Assembly (NCBI GenBank): GCA_905221605.1 | Contig: CAJNDS010002279.1 | Coordinates: forward strand, 735,084-799,083 | Direction: 5' to 3' | DNA: 64,000 nucleotides | Origin: Symbiodinium natans | Taxonomy: Eukaryota; Sar; Dinophyceae; Suessiales; Symbiodiniaceae | In this document: piece after piece, positions 43,509-54,070 of the stretch | Layout: each line of letters opens with the position of its first letter | Position numbering within the stretch: the stretch's first letter is position 1 | Translations under genes and position numbers: made by a program | Notes under the pieces: model-generated | Database searches by the model: none | Told to the model about the DNA's origin: nothing | Seen by the model: only the letters and a program-made list of their open reading frames with translations

Positions 43509-44326
43509 GTGACCCTTGATATATTCCAAACATGGCCCTTATACTTATACTGCCTTAAGCATCTTCAAAAAGATACCTAACTGATGGCCTGCGCCCGCCC
43601 TTGGCGGAGCCCGTGCTAATTCAGAAAGATCTTTATAAAGATTGGTAAACCATTGTTTCATATGACCCAGGATCCTTTTTCTGGGGAGTTGGTGACCCTT
43701 TATATATTCCAAACATGGCCCTTATACTGCCTTAAGCATCTTCAAAAGGGTACCCAACTGATGGCCTGCGCCCGCCCTTGGCGGAGCCCGTGCTAATTCA
43801 GAAAGATCTTTATAAAGATTGGTAAACCATTGTTTCATATGACCCAGGATCCTTTTTCTGGGGAGTTGGTGACCCTTTATATATTCCAAACATGGCCCTT
43901 ATACTGCCTTAAGCATCTTCAAAAGGGTACCCAACTGATGGCCTGCGCCCGCCCTTGGCGGAGCCCGTGCTAATTCAGAAAGATCTTTATAAGGATTGGT
44001 AAACCATTGTTTCATTATGACCCAGGGTTCTTTTTGTGGGGAGTTGGTGAGTCGTGGTGCAGTCTGTGCCTCAAGCAAGGCTGAGACCATAGTTCACGGT
44101 ACTTATAGTCCGCCGCTGCGACATCAGGCACCCTCAAGGGATTCAGACTTGCATCCCTAAGGTTGTACCCCTAAGGGCTCCTTTTATATACTCCAAACAT
44201 GGCCCTTATACTGCCTTAAGCATCTTAAAAAGGGTACCCAACTGATGGCCTGCGCCCGCCCTTGGCGGAGCCCGTGCGAATTCAGAAAGATCTCCATAAA
44301 GATTGGTAAACCATTGTTTCGTATGA
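43500..44326 (+). repeat. About 178-bp tandem repeat, four copies, inside an intron
   Basis: Units start with GGGGAGTTGGTGACCCTT at 43500, 43683 and 43860. A fourth start at 44038 (GGGGAGTTGGTGAGTCG) departs into about 140 bases of unrelated sequence. The unit body (CTCCAAACATGGCCCTTATA onward) then returns at 44188-44326. Unit lengths are 183, 177 and 178. Copies 1-3 are nearly identical, which implies recent amplification. Every unit start carries the exon end and GTGA donor, so donor sites are repeated. Confidence 0.9.
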
Positions 44327-44380
44327 GTCGCAAAAGAACAGGCACCATTCTTGTGAAGCGTGAGGGGATTTTCCTTTCAG

Positions 44381-45835
44381 CGCGACTCAGCCATGGAGGA
44401 CCGTCTGGAAGACTTGACGCGTGCCGCCGCGGCGCAATTTGGGGCAGGGTTCCGCTACGCAAGCGACTTTGGAACCAGTTGGGTGTACCAGCAACTCGAT
44501 ATGCAAAGAGGCAATCGGGTGTCCAAGACTGTGTCGCGATTATACATGTCGACTTGGAACGCATTGGACCGCATGTATCCAGAAAGAGTGGTTGATTGGC
44601 CGCATTTGCCTGAGCCACGTCCGATGTTGCACGAGGAGACGCATTTTCATGCCCTGGGACGGACAAAGCCATTGACACAAGATGTCATTCTGTCTGCGTA
44701 TTCGCCGCAGGCTGTGCGAATGGCTGCGCAGGGGAATGAGGATGAGTTCTTCGCCGCGATTTTTGCTAACCCGCCTTTGCAAATGGATCTGACGTGGACA
44801 AGGAAGGAGCGCAAGCGCGGTTTGAAGGGGCCCACGGAGGAGTGGCCCCTTCAGGCGCAACATCTGGCAAAGGAAGAGCAGCCCTTGTCGCAAATTTTTC
44901 AGCGGCCGTCCACTGCGGAGGTCACGGAGGTCGAGGCGGCAGGAGTCGGCGAAGTGTACCGCTTTGACTACACGGAGCAGGCGGTGAGACATCAGATTCA
45001 TCCACGGCGACTGCACAATCGGATATCCGGCTTATGCTGGAACGCCGGCGCGGTGCGCCAGGGAATCGACATCTCAGCCTTCCTCGCAGGCACGTGGTCA
45101 TACTTAGCCATGCAGGAGTGCGACCTCATGGATTTGCAACGGTTGGAGAGCTTGGAATACAGTGTCGTCGCTGTCGCAGAATCAGGATTGGCAGTTGCAA
45201 TGCCCGAGGATTTTCTGGCTCGGAGCGGGCAGTTGGTTCAGGCAGTGACTGAAGACCTACCGTCGGGGCAGTGGGCCTTGAGGGGGATCTTCGGCAAGTT
45301 CGACCTAAGAGTTCCAGAGGGGTGGCCTTTGCAGCATCTTGTCGTGGGGTCTGCTCACCTAAATAACATGGTGGCACGTGAAAAGAGAGGACGAACCAGA
45401 GATCTGCTGCAGCAGTTATTTGCCGCGGCAGTGGAGGCTTCTTGCGACATTTTAGGTCTTGACCTGAATCAAGGTTTGGGCCAGTTGTCGGATGAACTGA
45501 GGATATTCATTCAGAGGAACAACTTGCAGCCAGTCGCAACAGAACTGTTGGGAAATTGCGAAGGCGATTGCTGCGGGTGGCTACAGCTTCCTGGCTCGCA
45601 ACTCTTAAATCTGGCCGTACAAAGACACGGCCACATCCCTTTCGACCATAGAGACTTGCGAATCCGCATGTATGACACGGACTCCCACTACCCTGCCTTC
45701 GTCTTTCACTCCGTGGACAACAGTCGCACCAGAGGAGAAGCGAGCACTGCAAGGCTCAAAAGGAAAGAACGTAAGGAGGAGAAGCTGGAGCAGAAGAGAG
45801 CCGCGAGGGCAAGCGCTTGGAAGAAACCGGTCTGA
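44381..45835 (+). CDS. Endonuclease/exonuclease/phosphatase-fold protein
   Basis: A large exon with stop TGA at 45833. Its frame is open from 44360, but TTTCCTTTCAG just before 44381 is a good acceptor, so the protein probably enters from an upstream exon; ATG 44393 (MEDRLEDL) is the alternative start. Numbering from 44360, residues 1-220 are an unassigned region. Residues about 223-450 show the EEP order: CWNAG (226-230), a QE pair (252-253, metal-binding Glu), GSAHLNN (330-336, catalytic His region), ILGLDLN (364-370, equivalent of GDFN) and DSHYP (441-445, equivalent of SDHxP). The Asp that normally touches the last His is displaced by Ser442. The C-terminus (465-491) is Lys/Arg/Glu-rich. 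The family cleaves phosphodiester bonds (AP endonucleases, LINE endonucleases, DNase I, deadenylases); the substrate here is unknown. No reverse transcriptase follows. Confidence 0.65.
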   Translation, partial: RDSAMEDRLEDLTRAAAAQFGAGFRYASDFGTSWVYQQLDMQRGNRVSKTVSRLYMSTWNALDRMYPERVVDWPHLPEPRPMLHEETHFHALGRTKPLTQDVILSAYSPQAVRMAAQGNEDEFFAAIFANPPLQMDLTWTRKERKRGLKGPTEEWPLQAQHLAKEEQPLSQIFQRPSTAEVTEVEAAGVGEVYRFDYTEQAVRHQIHPRRLHNRISGLCWNAGAVRQGIDISAFLAGTWSYLAMQECDLMDLQRLESLEYSVVAVAESGLAVAMPEDFLARSGQLVQAVTEDLPSGQWALRGIFGKFDLRVPEGWPLQHLVVGSAHLNNMVAREKRGRTRDLLQQLFAAAVEASCDILGLDLNQGLGQLSDELRIFIQRNNLQPVATELLGNCEGDCCGWLQLPGSQLLNLAVQRHGHIPFDHRDLRIRMYDTDSHYPAFVFHSVDNSRTRGEASTARLKRKERKEEKLEQKRAARASAWKKPV

Positions 45836-46340
45836 TGGTCTCATGCTAGAGTCTCTGCAGAGTTCCCCTTGCTGCAGCTGCCATGCAGTACGCTCATATG
45901 TTTGGGAGCCGACCCATTGATGTTCCTGCCGTGATAGCGCAAGAACACTGCGCACCCCTTAAGATGTTAACTTGATTTAATGCGATTGATTTGTTGGGGA
46001 CAGCCTTACTGATAGTGTTGCTTTTGGAACCAAGGCTTTGTGGATCATAGGAGGCTCTGTTGGCATATATATATATACTTTTCATAATAGGAACCCAAAA
46101 CCAAAAAAAGTAATATCAAAGTACAGTATTCCAAAAACCCAGCCTAAACCCCTCCACCCTCAGAGTCGGGAGGTTACGTTTAGGTGTCCAGGAGGACTCC
46201 ACTTGCTTTGGTTCTTCGAGCCGTCATTTCAACTTGCTGTTTGGGCCCAATTGGCATACGGTCTGCTTGGTAGGCTCTCCACCCTAAACCCTAAACCCTA
46301 AACCCTAAACCCTAAAGGGCAACGCTGAATTCAGCAAACA
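45836..46340. other. 3' flank of the coding island
   Basis: Unique sequence, a (TA)n run at 46065-46077, and a CCCTAAA block at 46281-46316 that marks the return of telomere-like repeats. No gene is supported. Confidence 0.45.
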
Positions 46341-47235
46341 AAGTCGAAAACATGGAGGCCGCAGTCGAAAAACAACGACGTGGAGTCAGAAATAGGGACC
46401 AATGTCGGAAAACAACAAGGCAAAAATCAGAAAACATGACGGCCACAGTCGAAAAACAAACAAAGCCACTAGCAGGAAGCAAGAAGGAACATACGCCGCC
46501 CGCCTCCGCTGCCCCAGTTAGAAAATTCAGAATTTGAAAAAGCCACAGTCGCAAAACGCAAAAGCCACCATCGGAAGCAAGCAATCCGAAAGGGAAAACG
46601 TACGGTCGTTGTAATGCGTTGACGCGATGATCCCTTGAGTATTCGGAGGCTCCCAAATTAGAAAAGTCACCATTAGAAAAAGCCACGGGTCAGCAAACAC
46701 GAAGCCGCAGTCAGCAAGCGAACCGCCACGACAGAAAACACGCCAGATCAAGTAAGCGCTCCGTAAGCCGCAATTAGAAAAGTCACCATTGGAAAAAGCC
46801 ACGGGTCAGCAAACACGAAGCCGCAGTCAGCAAGCGAACCGCCACAACAGAAAACACGCCAGATCAAGTAAGCGCTCCGTAAGCCGCAATTAGAAAAGTC
46901 ACCATTAGAAAAAGCCACGGGTCAGCAAACACGAAGCCGCAGTCAGCAAGCGAACCGCCACAACAGAAAACACGCGATCAAGTAAGCGCTCCGAAAGCCG
47001 CAATTAGAAAAGTCACCATTAGAAAAAGCCACGGGTCAGCAAACACGAAGCCGCAGTCAGCAAGCGAACCGCCACAACAGAAAACACGTCAGATCAAGTA
47101 AGCGCTCCGTAAGCCGCAATTAGAAAGTCACCATTAGAAAAAGCCACGGGTCAGCAAACACGAAGCCGCAGTCAGCAAGCGAACCGCCACAACAGAAAAC
47201 ACTCCAGAAACACTCCAGATCAAGGAAGCGCTCCG
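46341..47235. repeat. 116-bp tandem repeat array
   Basis: AGTAAGCGCTCCGTAAGCCG starts units at about 46750, 46867, 46980 and 47097. Each continues with TTAGAAAAGTCACCATTAGA and GGGTCAGCAAACACGAAGCC. A shorter degenerate precursor-like region (GTCGAAAAACAAC, GTCGGAAAACAAC words) occupies 46341-46640. An isolated copy of the unit core lies at 60645-60722, so the family is dispersed. The minus frames across it are repetitive. Confidence 0.9.
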
Positions 47236-48780
47236 TTTTGAATTCCTTCTACGCATATGCTCTAGGCTACCGAATCGAATCATAAGCAGAAAAATCAATC
47301 TTAGGAAAAGCCACACTCGAAAAGCAAAAAGCCGCAATGGGAAACAGCATGGTCGCCTCGAGACAAAGGCGTGACAAGCTCTCTTGCCCCGTTTCTTGCC
47401 TGCAGATGAAAACCCTACGGTTGTTTCTCCTGCATGCAGAAAACAGAAGACCCAGTCTTTTTCTAGCAAGCCCAGCGCTCTGAAGTCGCAGCTGCCGCAG
47501 CGCCGTGCGCAGTGGCATCGGGTATAGTTCGAAGGGACTTCACACCTGAGGCGTTCGGCTGCTTGGCATCCTTCCACCTGCGCGCAGATTACAAGGGTTT
47601 TGGCGTTTGCGCTTAGAAGGTTGAGGAATTTAGGGTTGAGGGTCAGCGTCTCAGGGCGCAAGCTCGAGGACTGACGGTCTGGGCCCTTGGGATTTCAAGG
47701 GGAATCTGTTAGGCATTGCGCGGGATGTATGCATGCCACCAGTGGGACGATTTCGCGATGGGGCGGGCTGTCAATATCGCGAGCCAATTTTCTGCGACAC
47801 TGATGAAAGAGACTGGTAAACGACGCAAACTTGCAAAGACGCGCAGGATCGATCTAGAACATGGATGTGCGGTCGCGCCGTGCAACCAACTGGCTCTTCC
47901 CAGAAATATCGCAGGCTTCTAACAGGGGTTCCAACAGCCGTGAAGGACATCTGCTGCCCTTCAGGTATCTCAAGCCTTTAGGGGTCCAAGCCAGAAGGAT
48001 GTCGCAAAATCCTGGAGAGAAATGTATCCGCGCAAGCACGTGTAACTACATTTGACTCCCTCGCAACCCGCTGAAGATCCTCCCCAGGACCTCCAAAATC
48101 TTTGAACGACGCGTAGTTTCGCAAGGAAACTCCATGTGACTCCTGAAGAAAGTGGCGTTTCTGCAATAAGACCTGTAGGTTAGGTCCGCCAACCCTTGGC
48201 AGCGTGTTGGACGGAAATGACCTTTCCCTCCTTAGCGCGGGGAGGGAAGGGTGGAGAATAGCCCTGCGGCTTTTCCGTGGAGAAACCTCGATTTCAAGGA
48301 CTGCGGACTGCGGACCTGCCCTGGGACCCCCGAAAAAACTTCTGAAACCCCCCCCCCTTGATATACTCCTAAGTTCACCCTCTTGACTGCTACACCCTGT
48401 GCTGCTGCGGAGAGGGTCCTAAATCTGGAGACAGAGACTAGACGGATATATGGCACTTGACCCTTTAGGGAGAACTTGAACTCCGAACTCCTAAGCTGCC
48501 GAACCTTGAAACCTGAACCTGAAAGCTTGCCAGCCCGGCATACTCAATAACGAAGTATGCATCTTGAAACCTTCATTGGCATTGTCGCGGCGAGGTTCCA
48601 GGTCGATATTCCTGCCATGTCAGTACACAGTGCCATGCTAATATTGGCTAATATATGTGCATGTCTGCAGAAGCGCGAGCGCAGCAGAGGTTTTGCTACT
48701 CGCGCACTGCGTTGACCAGAACGAATTACGAATTGGTGCACGTCCAGGACCCGATATGACGAGCCATTGTGTAGAAGCAT
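47236..48780. other. Telomere-free segment without resolved gene
   Basis: Moderate GC and no tandem repeats. Frames of 60-175 residues occur on both strands with no recognisable domain. The plus frame 47716-47922 is protein-like in composition but too short to call. Confidence 0.35.
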
Positions 48781-48781
48781 C

Positions 48782-49489
48782 CTAGACACCGGAGGATTGC
48801 GTCCGATACAGGGTAACGCCGGAGCCGTGAAAAGGCAGGTCCAAGGCCACGGGCCTTGCAGATTCGTCAAGTGCTCTCTCCAGAATGCCCGGCAGACGCA
48901 AGCGCTGCCACATCTCCACAGGCGCCAGGAAGGCGTCTGCTGTTGCGCGTCGAGGTTCAGCAACGGCGTCTGCGTACACCCGGCATGCGTAGTGGATGCG
49001 GCCCGCTGTAGAACGCCACGGTCCATAGGACAGCACTGCATCCCTAGCTGGCTGCCTGTCTTGGACGGGCCAACCCCAGCCAAATTGACTCGGCCAGTCA
49101 CAGCGTGTATCAGCACCACTTAATGAAATATCACTGTCCAACTGCGCCAAAGCGCAACTAGGCGAAATATCTTCGGCAGGGCTCCTCGAATCAAGCCGAC
49201 TGGCAGGGCTAGCTGCAGAAACAGCATCGTTGCGGATGTCGTCAGCGCCAATACCTGCCCCGGCAGCATCCTCCTCTGAGACACTCCAAGCATGCTCGAG
49301 AGCAGCGGAAACACCTGCAGCGTGGGTCTCCTGCATGACATTAACATTCAAGCCACGCCCACGGCTTTGCTGTGCCACTGTTGTGCTTGGCTCCCCCAGT
49401 GCCACGCCCCGATCCTCCATAGGGGCTCTGAAAGCCTGCTGCCAACACCAGTTGCCCTGCGAACGCAAGCCATCGGACATCGGAAACAC
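48782..49489 (-). CDS. Open frame of 235 codons, unknown protein
   Basis: The longest non-repetitive minus-strand frame in this region. It starts MFPMSDGLRSQ, has an acidic, Ala/Ser-rich central part (residues about 55-125, for example SVSEEDAAGAGIGADD) and ends SGV before TAG. The composition is protein-like and not derived from telomere units. No domain, signal peptide or membrane segment is recognised. Another minus frame (48544-49119, 191 residues) overlaps its 3' half, so the correct frame could change inside. It may be an exon of a larger minus-strand gene that includes frames at 49658-50017 and 50715-51153. Confidence 0.3.
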   Translation of the reverse strand: MFPMSDGLRSQGNWCWQQAFRAPMEDRGVALGEPSTTVAQQSRGRGLNVNVMQETHAAGVSAALEHAWSVSEEDAAGAGIGADDIRNDAVSAASPASRLDSRSPAEDISPSCALAQLDSDISLSGADTRCDWPSQFGWGWPVQDRQPARDAVLSYGPWRSTAGRIHYACRVYADAVAEPRRATADAFLAPVEMWQRLRLPGILERALDESARPVALDLPFHGSGVTLYRTQSSGV

Positions 49490-49657
49490 CTACTCTTCCA
49501 CACCTGCGAAAAACGACTTCAAGCCAGAAGCCGTCAACCCATGACCTCTAAATCGGTAAGCCCTTAACCTCTAACCCCCTCAACCCTTGATTGGTTCCCT
49601 GTCTACTTTGCTTGCGTTACTATCTGCGGCGACATGTCCGCCTTCGTGGAGAGCATG

Positions 49658-50017
49658 CTACTTGTCAGTTGTAATTGTAAGGCTGCGTAGCGGAAAGACA
49701 GAACTGAAAGCACAGCTTCGCCAACCTGATCGGCCTGCGGCCAAACCCGCACATCGCACGTGCGAAGCACCATGTGAAGCTGTCAAAACACAGTTGAAGC
49801 AAGTTGTCAGGTATGCCGGGCACAGGGGCCTCCTGAACGTGGTCTCTGCAGCATCCCAATACCATGCCTGCACAATGCTGCCCGCAGGAAGACCCTTGCA
49901 CGGCTGCAACACATGAGCACCTTTGCTCACGCGCACCGCCTGACGAGTTAAACGTCGCAAACCCCGCAACTGCCCTGCGCTGACCTCAGAGCTGCGCCGT
50001 CCTCGTGATAAAAACAA
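49658..50017 (-). CDS. Possible exon, unknown protein
   Basis: A 119-residue minus frame with a natural-looking middle (IVQAWYWDAAETTF). It lies upstream, in minus orientation, of the 235-codon frame. No domain is recognised. The plus frame 49587-49916 covers the same DNA and cannot be excluded. Confidence 0.22.
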   Translation of the reverse strand: MFLSRGRRSSEVSAGQLRGLRRLTRQAVRVSKGAHVLQPCKGLPAGSIVQAWYWDAAETTFRRPLCPAYLTTCFNCVLTASHGASHVRCAGLAAGRSGWRSCAFSSVFPLRSLTITTDK

Positions 50018-50254
50018 CCTCGCTCAGCACGCGCGCGGTTGAGTATCTGGCCCAGTTTGCACAGCGATCGCTGTACTCTTCTGGGATACGGCGCAGCCAG
50101 AGCGATTCGCCTGTGAGTAAGGCCTACCTACTCAAAAGCCTACCTCTTTACCCCAGACAGTCCATGCGCAGTACTATGATGGAATTGGGATCCCAACAAA
50201 CCGTATCAAGTCTGGGTCTGGCTAGGCTTTAGGGTACCGAATTCTCTAACTCTA

Positions 50255-51277
50255 CTACAAATGGTAGAGGTGGGTTTGCATGGCAAGTCCTGCCAGCCAC
50301 GTGTACCGCCGTCGGCCACTTCTCGGCCACAGCGCTCGCAATGTCCAGGAGCACGCGACGCCGATCCTGGCAACACCAACGGGACGCGATCCAGACACCC
50401 TACTGCTGAGCACAAGGAAACGGGACCGCGCCTCTCTCAGGCGCTTGTCGCTGCACAATCGGAGAAACTTGTCCGTGCCATCGCCTGAATACAGCCAAGC
50501 ATGGGGACTGCACGTTTTCACACCCGGCCTCTTGCGGACCGCGCACTGAAAAGGCAACCTAGGCGAAAATTCTCGCAAAACTACGTCACACCTTAGACCC
50601 CACCCTGCCGTAGCCCAGAACGCTGCTCGCCCCCGCAAAGTCTTCAACAAGCCCTGCGCCGGCTGCGGCTTCCACAACGCATGTCCCCCTCGGCTGCAAT
50701 CGCGTCGCACGTCTCTACATGTCCATTCGACTGAAGATAAAAGGACGTAAAAGAGAAAGAGCATTCCGCTGAGGCACAGGAATTCGGCCGCAGCCGCAGA
50801 CACGTCGGCATGCCTCTTCCAGCACGTCGGCTTTCAGGCTCGCCTGCGCAAGTACCCTCTTGAACCTGGTTTGCGGCATTGCGGCTTGCCAGCGGAAGGG
50901 GCATGAGGGCTCAGTGTCCTGAAGCTCTGCTACAGGCAAGTAATTCTTGAAGGGACCACTCGCTTCATCAGCCTTCACACCGGGTCAATCCCGGCCTGCA
51001 AGAGGCGCTCGTTCTCCAGCTGCAGTTTGCAGAATGCCGGATCTTCGACCTGTCGATTCAGTGGCTGAGCAGACGGCTTTTGATGGCTTTTGGGCTCAAG
51101 GGGATCCCAAGGAGCTGCATGCGTTTTTTCGCTCTTTGGGCTTTGTAGCCTGAATTTCCCATGGTCTCGCTTTCTTGGCCCAGAGAAACAGAACTGGGAG
51201 TAAATTTTGAGTGCAGAGTTGGGATTGCATTCCGGATGGCGTTCGGGGTAATGACCCCACGCCCAACAACCTGTCAC
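50255..51277 (-). CDS. Possible exons or decayed gene, unknown protein
   Basis: Three minus frames overlap: 50975-51277 (ends NRQVEDPAFCKLQLENERLL.. before the stop), 50715-50978 (MKADEASGPFKNYL, then RFKRVLAQASLKADVLEEAC), and 50255-50803. The end of the first and start of the second overlap at TGATG, and together they read like one continuous helical protein broken by a frame change. This could be an intron or a frameshifted pseudogene. No family is recognised. Confidence 0.22.
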
Positions 51278-53035
51278 CTGTCATTGGATAAACAAGACAA
51301 CGTTCTCCAGAATCGCCAATGCGTGCTCCTGACCCCCGACACTCCCCATCCCACCCCCCTGCGACCTGACGCCCCCCGCCGCCCTCCGTACCACACCGGC
51401 CACAAAAGCACGCGCACTGAAAATACGGCGTCTTAGAGGGCATCTGTGAAAAAAATTGGACGACCGCCCCAAACCTCATGGACCTCAAACCGCGGCCCGA
51501 CCTTGGGCTCGCGGACATCCGGCGCCCGAGCAGAACCCAGCAGCACCGGCAGCGCATTCCGGCAGCCTTTCCTTAGCTTTTAAAGCATGGGCTTTAGGGA
51601 GTTTAAAGAGGTTTAGGGGTTTCGGGTTTGGGGTCCGGGCTTGGGGCTTGTAGGGGTTTGCAGGGTTTTCGGCGGCAACGTGAATCTGTCCGCCCGGAGG
51701 ATCTTGGCCCGAGAGCAACGCCAACCTTAAACCCTACCTAGGGGCTATTTCCTGAAATGCCGTGAGGATCCCACGATAAACCCATAAAGAGAGTCCCAGG
51801 TAACCCCTAACCCCACCCAACCTATCTTACCCGCAGTCCATAGTCCATGCTGAAAGGCTACAGAGCTCGCGCCCACCGCCGTCTGGGCACCCATCGCGAG
51901 CGCACCCATTCTTAACTTGATGCTGCGTCTACTCTGGGGTGAAACGACGATTAAAAACAAAACTAACGAAAACCCTAAAACTCTGCAACACTGGAACTCG
52001 ACAAGACATGAGCGGATATTGTGTGTGATGTTTGGGGCGTTCTCGGGGGCTTGCACCGTCACGGACACTCCGACGAAAAACTCCGCAAGACCGTGTCCTC
52101 ATTGGCAAGCGGCTGCTGATCCAACCAGTCCTTTTCAGCTTCCAGGGCTGAGACCAGCACCATCAACTCGTCGTTTCTGGTCTCGACGCTTTGCAGCTGC
52201 TGCCGACACAGCTCCACTTGGTTCGTCATCGACTCGGCACTGCTTGCATGCGGTGTCGGCGTGTGGGGAGCTTAGAATCGGCTTAGAACCTGGCGATCTA
52301 CGATATTTATGAAACATCGCCACGCAGGTACACCTTGATGCAGGCAAGCAGCTTCCTCTGAAGCTTCTCGATAGCTCCAATGTTCTTTGGAGAGAGCGGT
52401 GCCTCGGCCACCACTGCTGGAAGCGGGGTCAAGGTGCCGGCGAGCCTTCGCCCCACCTAACTAACGCCTTTATCGGTTCCTTCTTCTACTTCATGCCTTA
52501 ATTCGGCGAGCCCACGACTCTTGCCTCATGACTTTACCGGCGCCCCTCCCTCCCTAGCTGCCTAACTACCTGGACCACTTGACTCAAACTCTGCAAAGAC
52601 ATGAGCAGATATTGTGTGATATGTTGGGAGTCCTTGGGGGCTGCACAGTCACTCACACTCCGACTAAAAACTCACGCGGGCTTGGGTTTTGGGCTTTTGG
52701 TTTGGGGGGTAGCCAGTAATAGGGCCTTTGGGGCTTCGGGTTTCAGGCATTTGGGTTCTTGAGTAAGGGCTTTAGGTTTGGGTATTGGTAAGAAGGCATT
52801 TAGGTTTAGGGTTGTGGCCCCTCGATCCGCGTGGCCCTGACTGTGTCCGAGGTCCTTCAGAGATTTACATCTTGTGTGTTTAATAGGGCCCTTGTCAGGG
52901 GGTCCTTTCTAGGGCGCCGTAGTATCCGGACCAAATTGAATAAGAGAGCTTCTTCCGGGAATTGCTCAGTAGGGTTGGGCGACAAGTCGACCTGTAGATG
53001 ACACTCCGGGTCTAGGATTTTGAACGCGGTGGTTT
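51278..53035. other. Spacer without supported gene
   Basis: Mostly unique. Words around GACATGAGCGGATATTGTGTG at about 52005 recur as GACATGAGCAGATATTGTGT at about 52599, followed in both by a GTCAC..CACTCCGAC phrase. A ~100-bp segment is therefore duplicated 590 bases apart. Short telomere-like words lie near 51610-51660. Confidence 0.45.
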
Positions 53036-53195
53036 AAGGGGTAGGGGATCCATGGACGACCATTTGATGGAGATTAGAGGGTTGCCAAGGAGGGCTCATG
53101 GAGGATAGGTACATAGGGAATTGTCGGGAGCCTTTGCGGGCCTTAGAAAATAGTGGGGAGTATTGGGGTCCCTGCGCTTACATACCCCCAGCCCT
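53036..53195. mobile_element. Degenerate member of the 21.6 kb inverted-repeat family
   Basis: The right part GCCTTAG..TAGTGGGGAGTATTGGGG, then CTTACATACCCCCAGCCC, matches the right half of 21602-21722. The left arm is eroded. Confidence 0.4.
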
Positions 53196-53917
53196 AAACC
53201 CTAAACCCTAAACCCTAAACCCTAAACCGTCCCCTGAATTGAGAACCCTAGTGTCGTCGGTCAAGACGACGAGGTGCGTGACGAGGTGCGTCAGGCAGCC
53301 TAGCGACAGGGTCTGTCGCCGTAGGGCCAGGGCCTGGGCCCCAGCCCTTACAAGCAACCTTCAACCCTTTCTCACAGTGGGGTATTTTGTCTTTTTATAA
53401 GGCTATTTCAATAAGCAATATATAATCATACCATGAACTAGAACCGTTGGTTGCCTCGACCCTCAACCCTGCCCTGGGCCCCAAGCCCTAAGTCCCAGGC
53501 TTTCCAAAGCCTTGCCAACCCTCACCAAGTAGTTCGAATGGGTTTAGGGTTTAGGGTTTTGGGTTTAGGGTTTAGGCTTTAGGGTAGGGGTTTAAATTTA
53601 GGGGGTTTAGGGTGCAGGGTTTAGGGTTAGGCTCAGGGCCTGGGGTTTCACCTCAAGCCGAAAGCCTTAAACCCGGGTTCACCTTAAGTCGAAAGCCTTA
53701 AACCCTGAGCCCAACTGCCGAAGAGCCTAAAGCCCCAACACCTCAAAACCAAAGGCCTAAACGCCATAACACCTCGTGTTTACAAATGAAACCCTAATGC
53801 TTCAATGCCTGACAACCCAAAAACCCCAACCGAAACCCTGCTACTGTCTCACAACCCCGAAGCCTGAGCCCTCATCCCTAGGAAGCCGTTACCCTAAACC
53901 TAAAGCACTGAAGCCTA
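53196..53917. other. Spacer with telomere-like tracts
   Basis: CCCTAAA at 53191-53227 and TTTAGGG at 53540-53635. CCTTAAGTCGAAAGCCTTAA-type words are repeated at 53650-53705. No gene is supported. Confidence 0.45.
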
Positions 53918-54070
53918 CTTGGAGGTTCATAGTACTGATTAACCATATTATAACTGTGCTTCTTAGAACTCTGCTTATAACCAAATTGGGGCATTTAAGG
54001 GCGTTATTTATAAGCGGGTTATAAGTACAGTTCTAATTGGTTAGTAAGTACCATGACATGAACCTCCAAG
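53918..54070. mobile_element. MITE family A, copy 6 (TA/TT flanks)
   Basis: The ends are CTTGGAGGTTCATAGTACT and GTACCATGACATGAACCTCCAAG (shown split: GTACCATG, ACATG, AACCTCCAAG). A 5-base duplication (ACATG) sits in the right arm. The interior words TTATAACTGTGCTT and GTACAGTTCTAATTGGTTAG are conserved. The flanking dinucleotides differ by one base. Confidence 0.78.

Noticed and set aside
44360-45835. LINE-type retrotransposon
   Set aside because: Only the endonuclease-like domain is present; no reverse transcriptase, RNase H or poly-A tail follows within the next kilobase.
46750-47210. CRISPR-like regular repeats
   Set aside because: Units are head-to-tail without unique spacers, so it is a satellite-type tandem repeat in a eukaryotic context.
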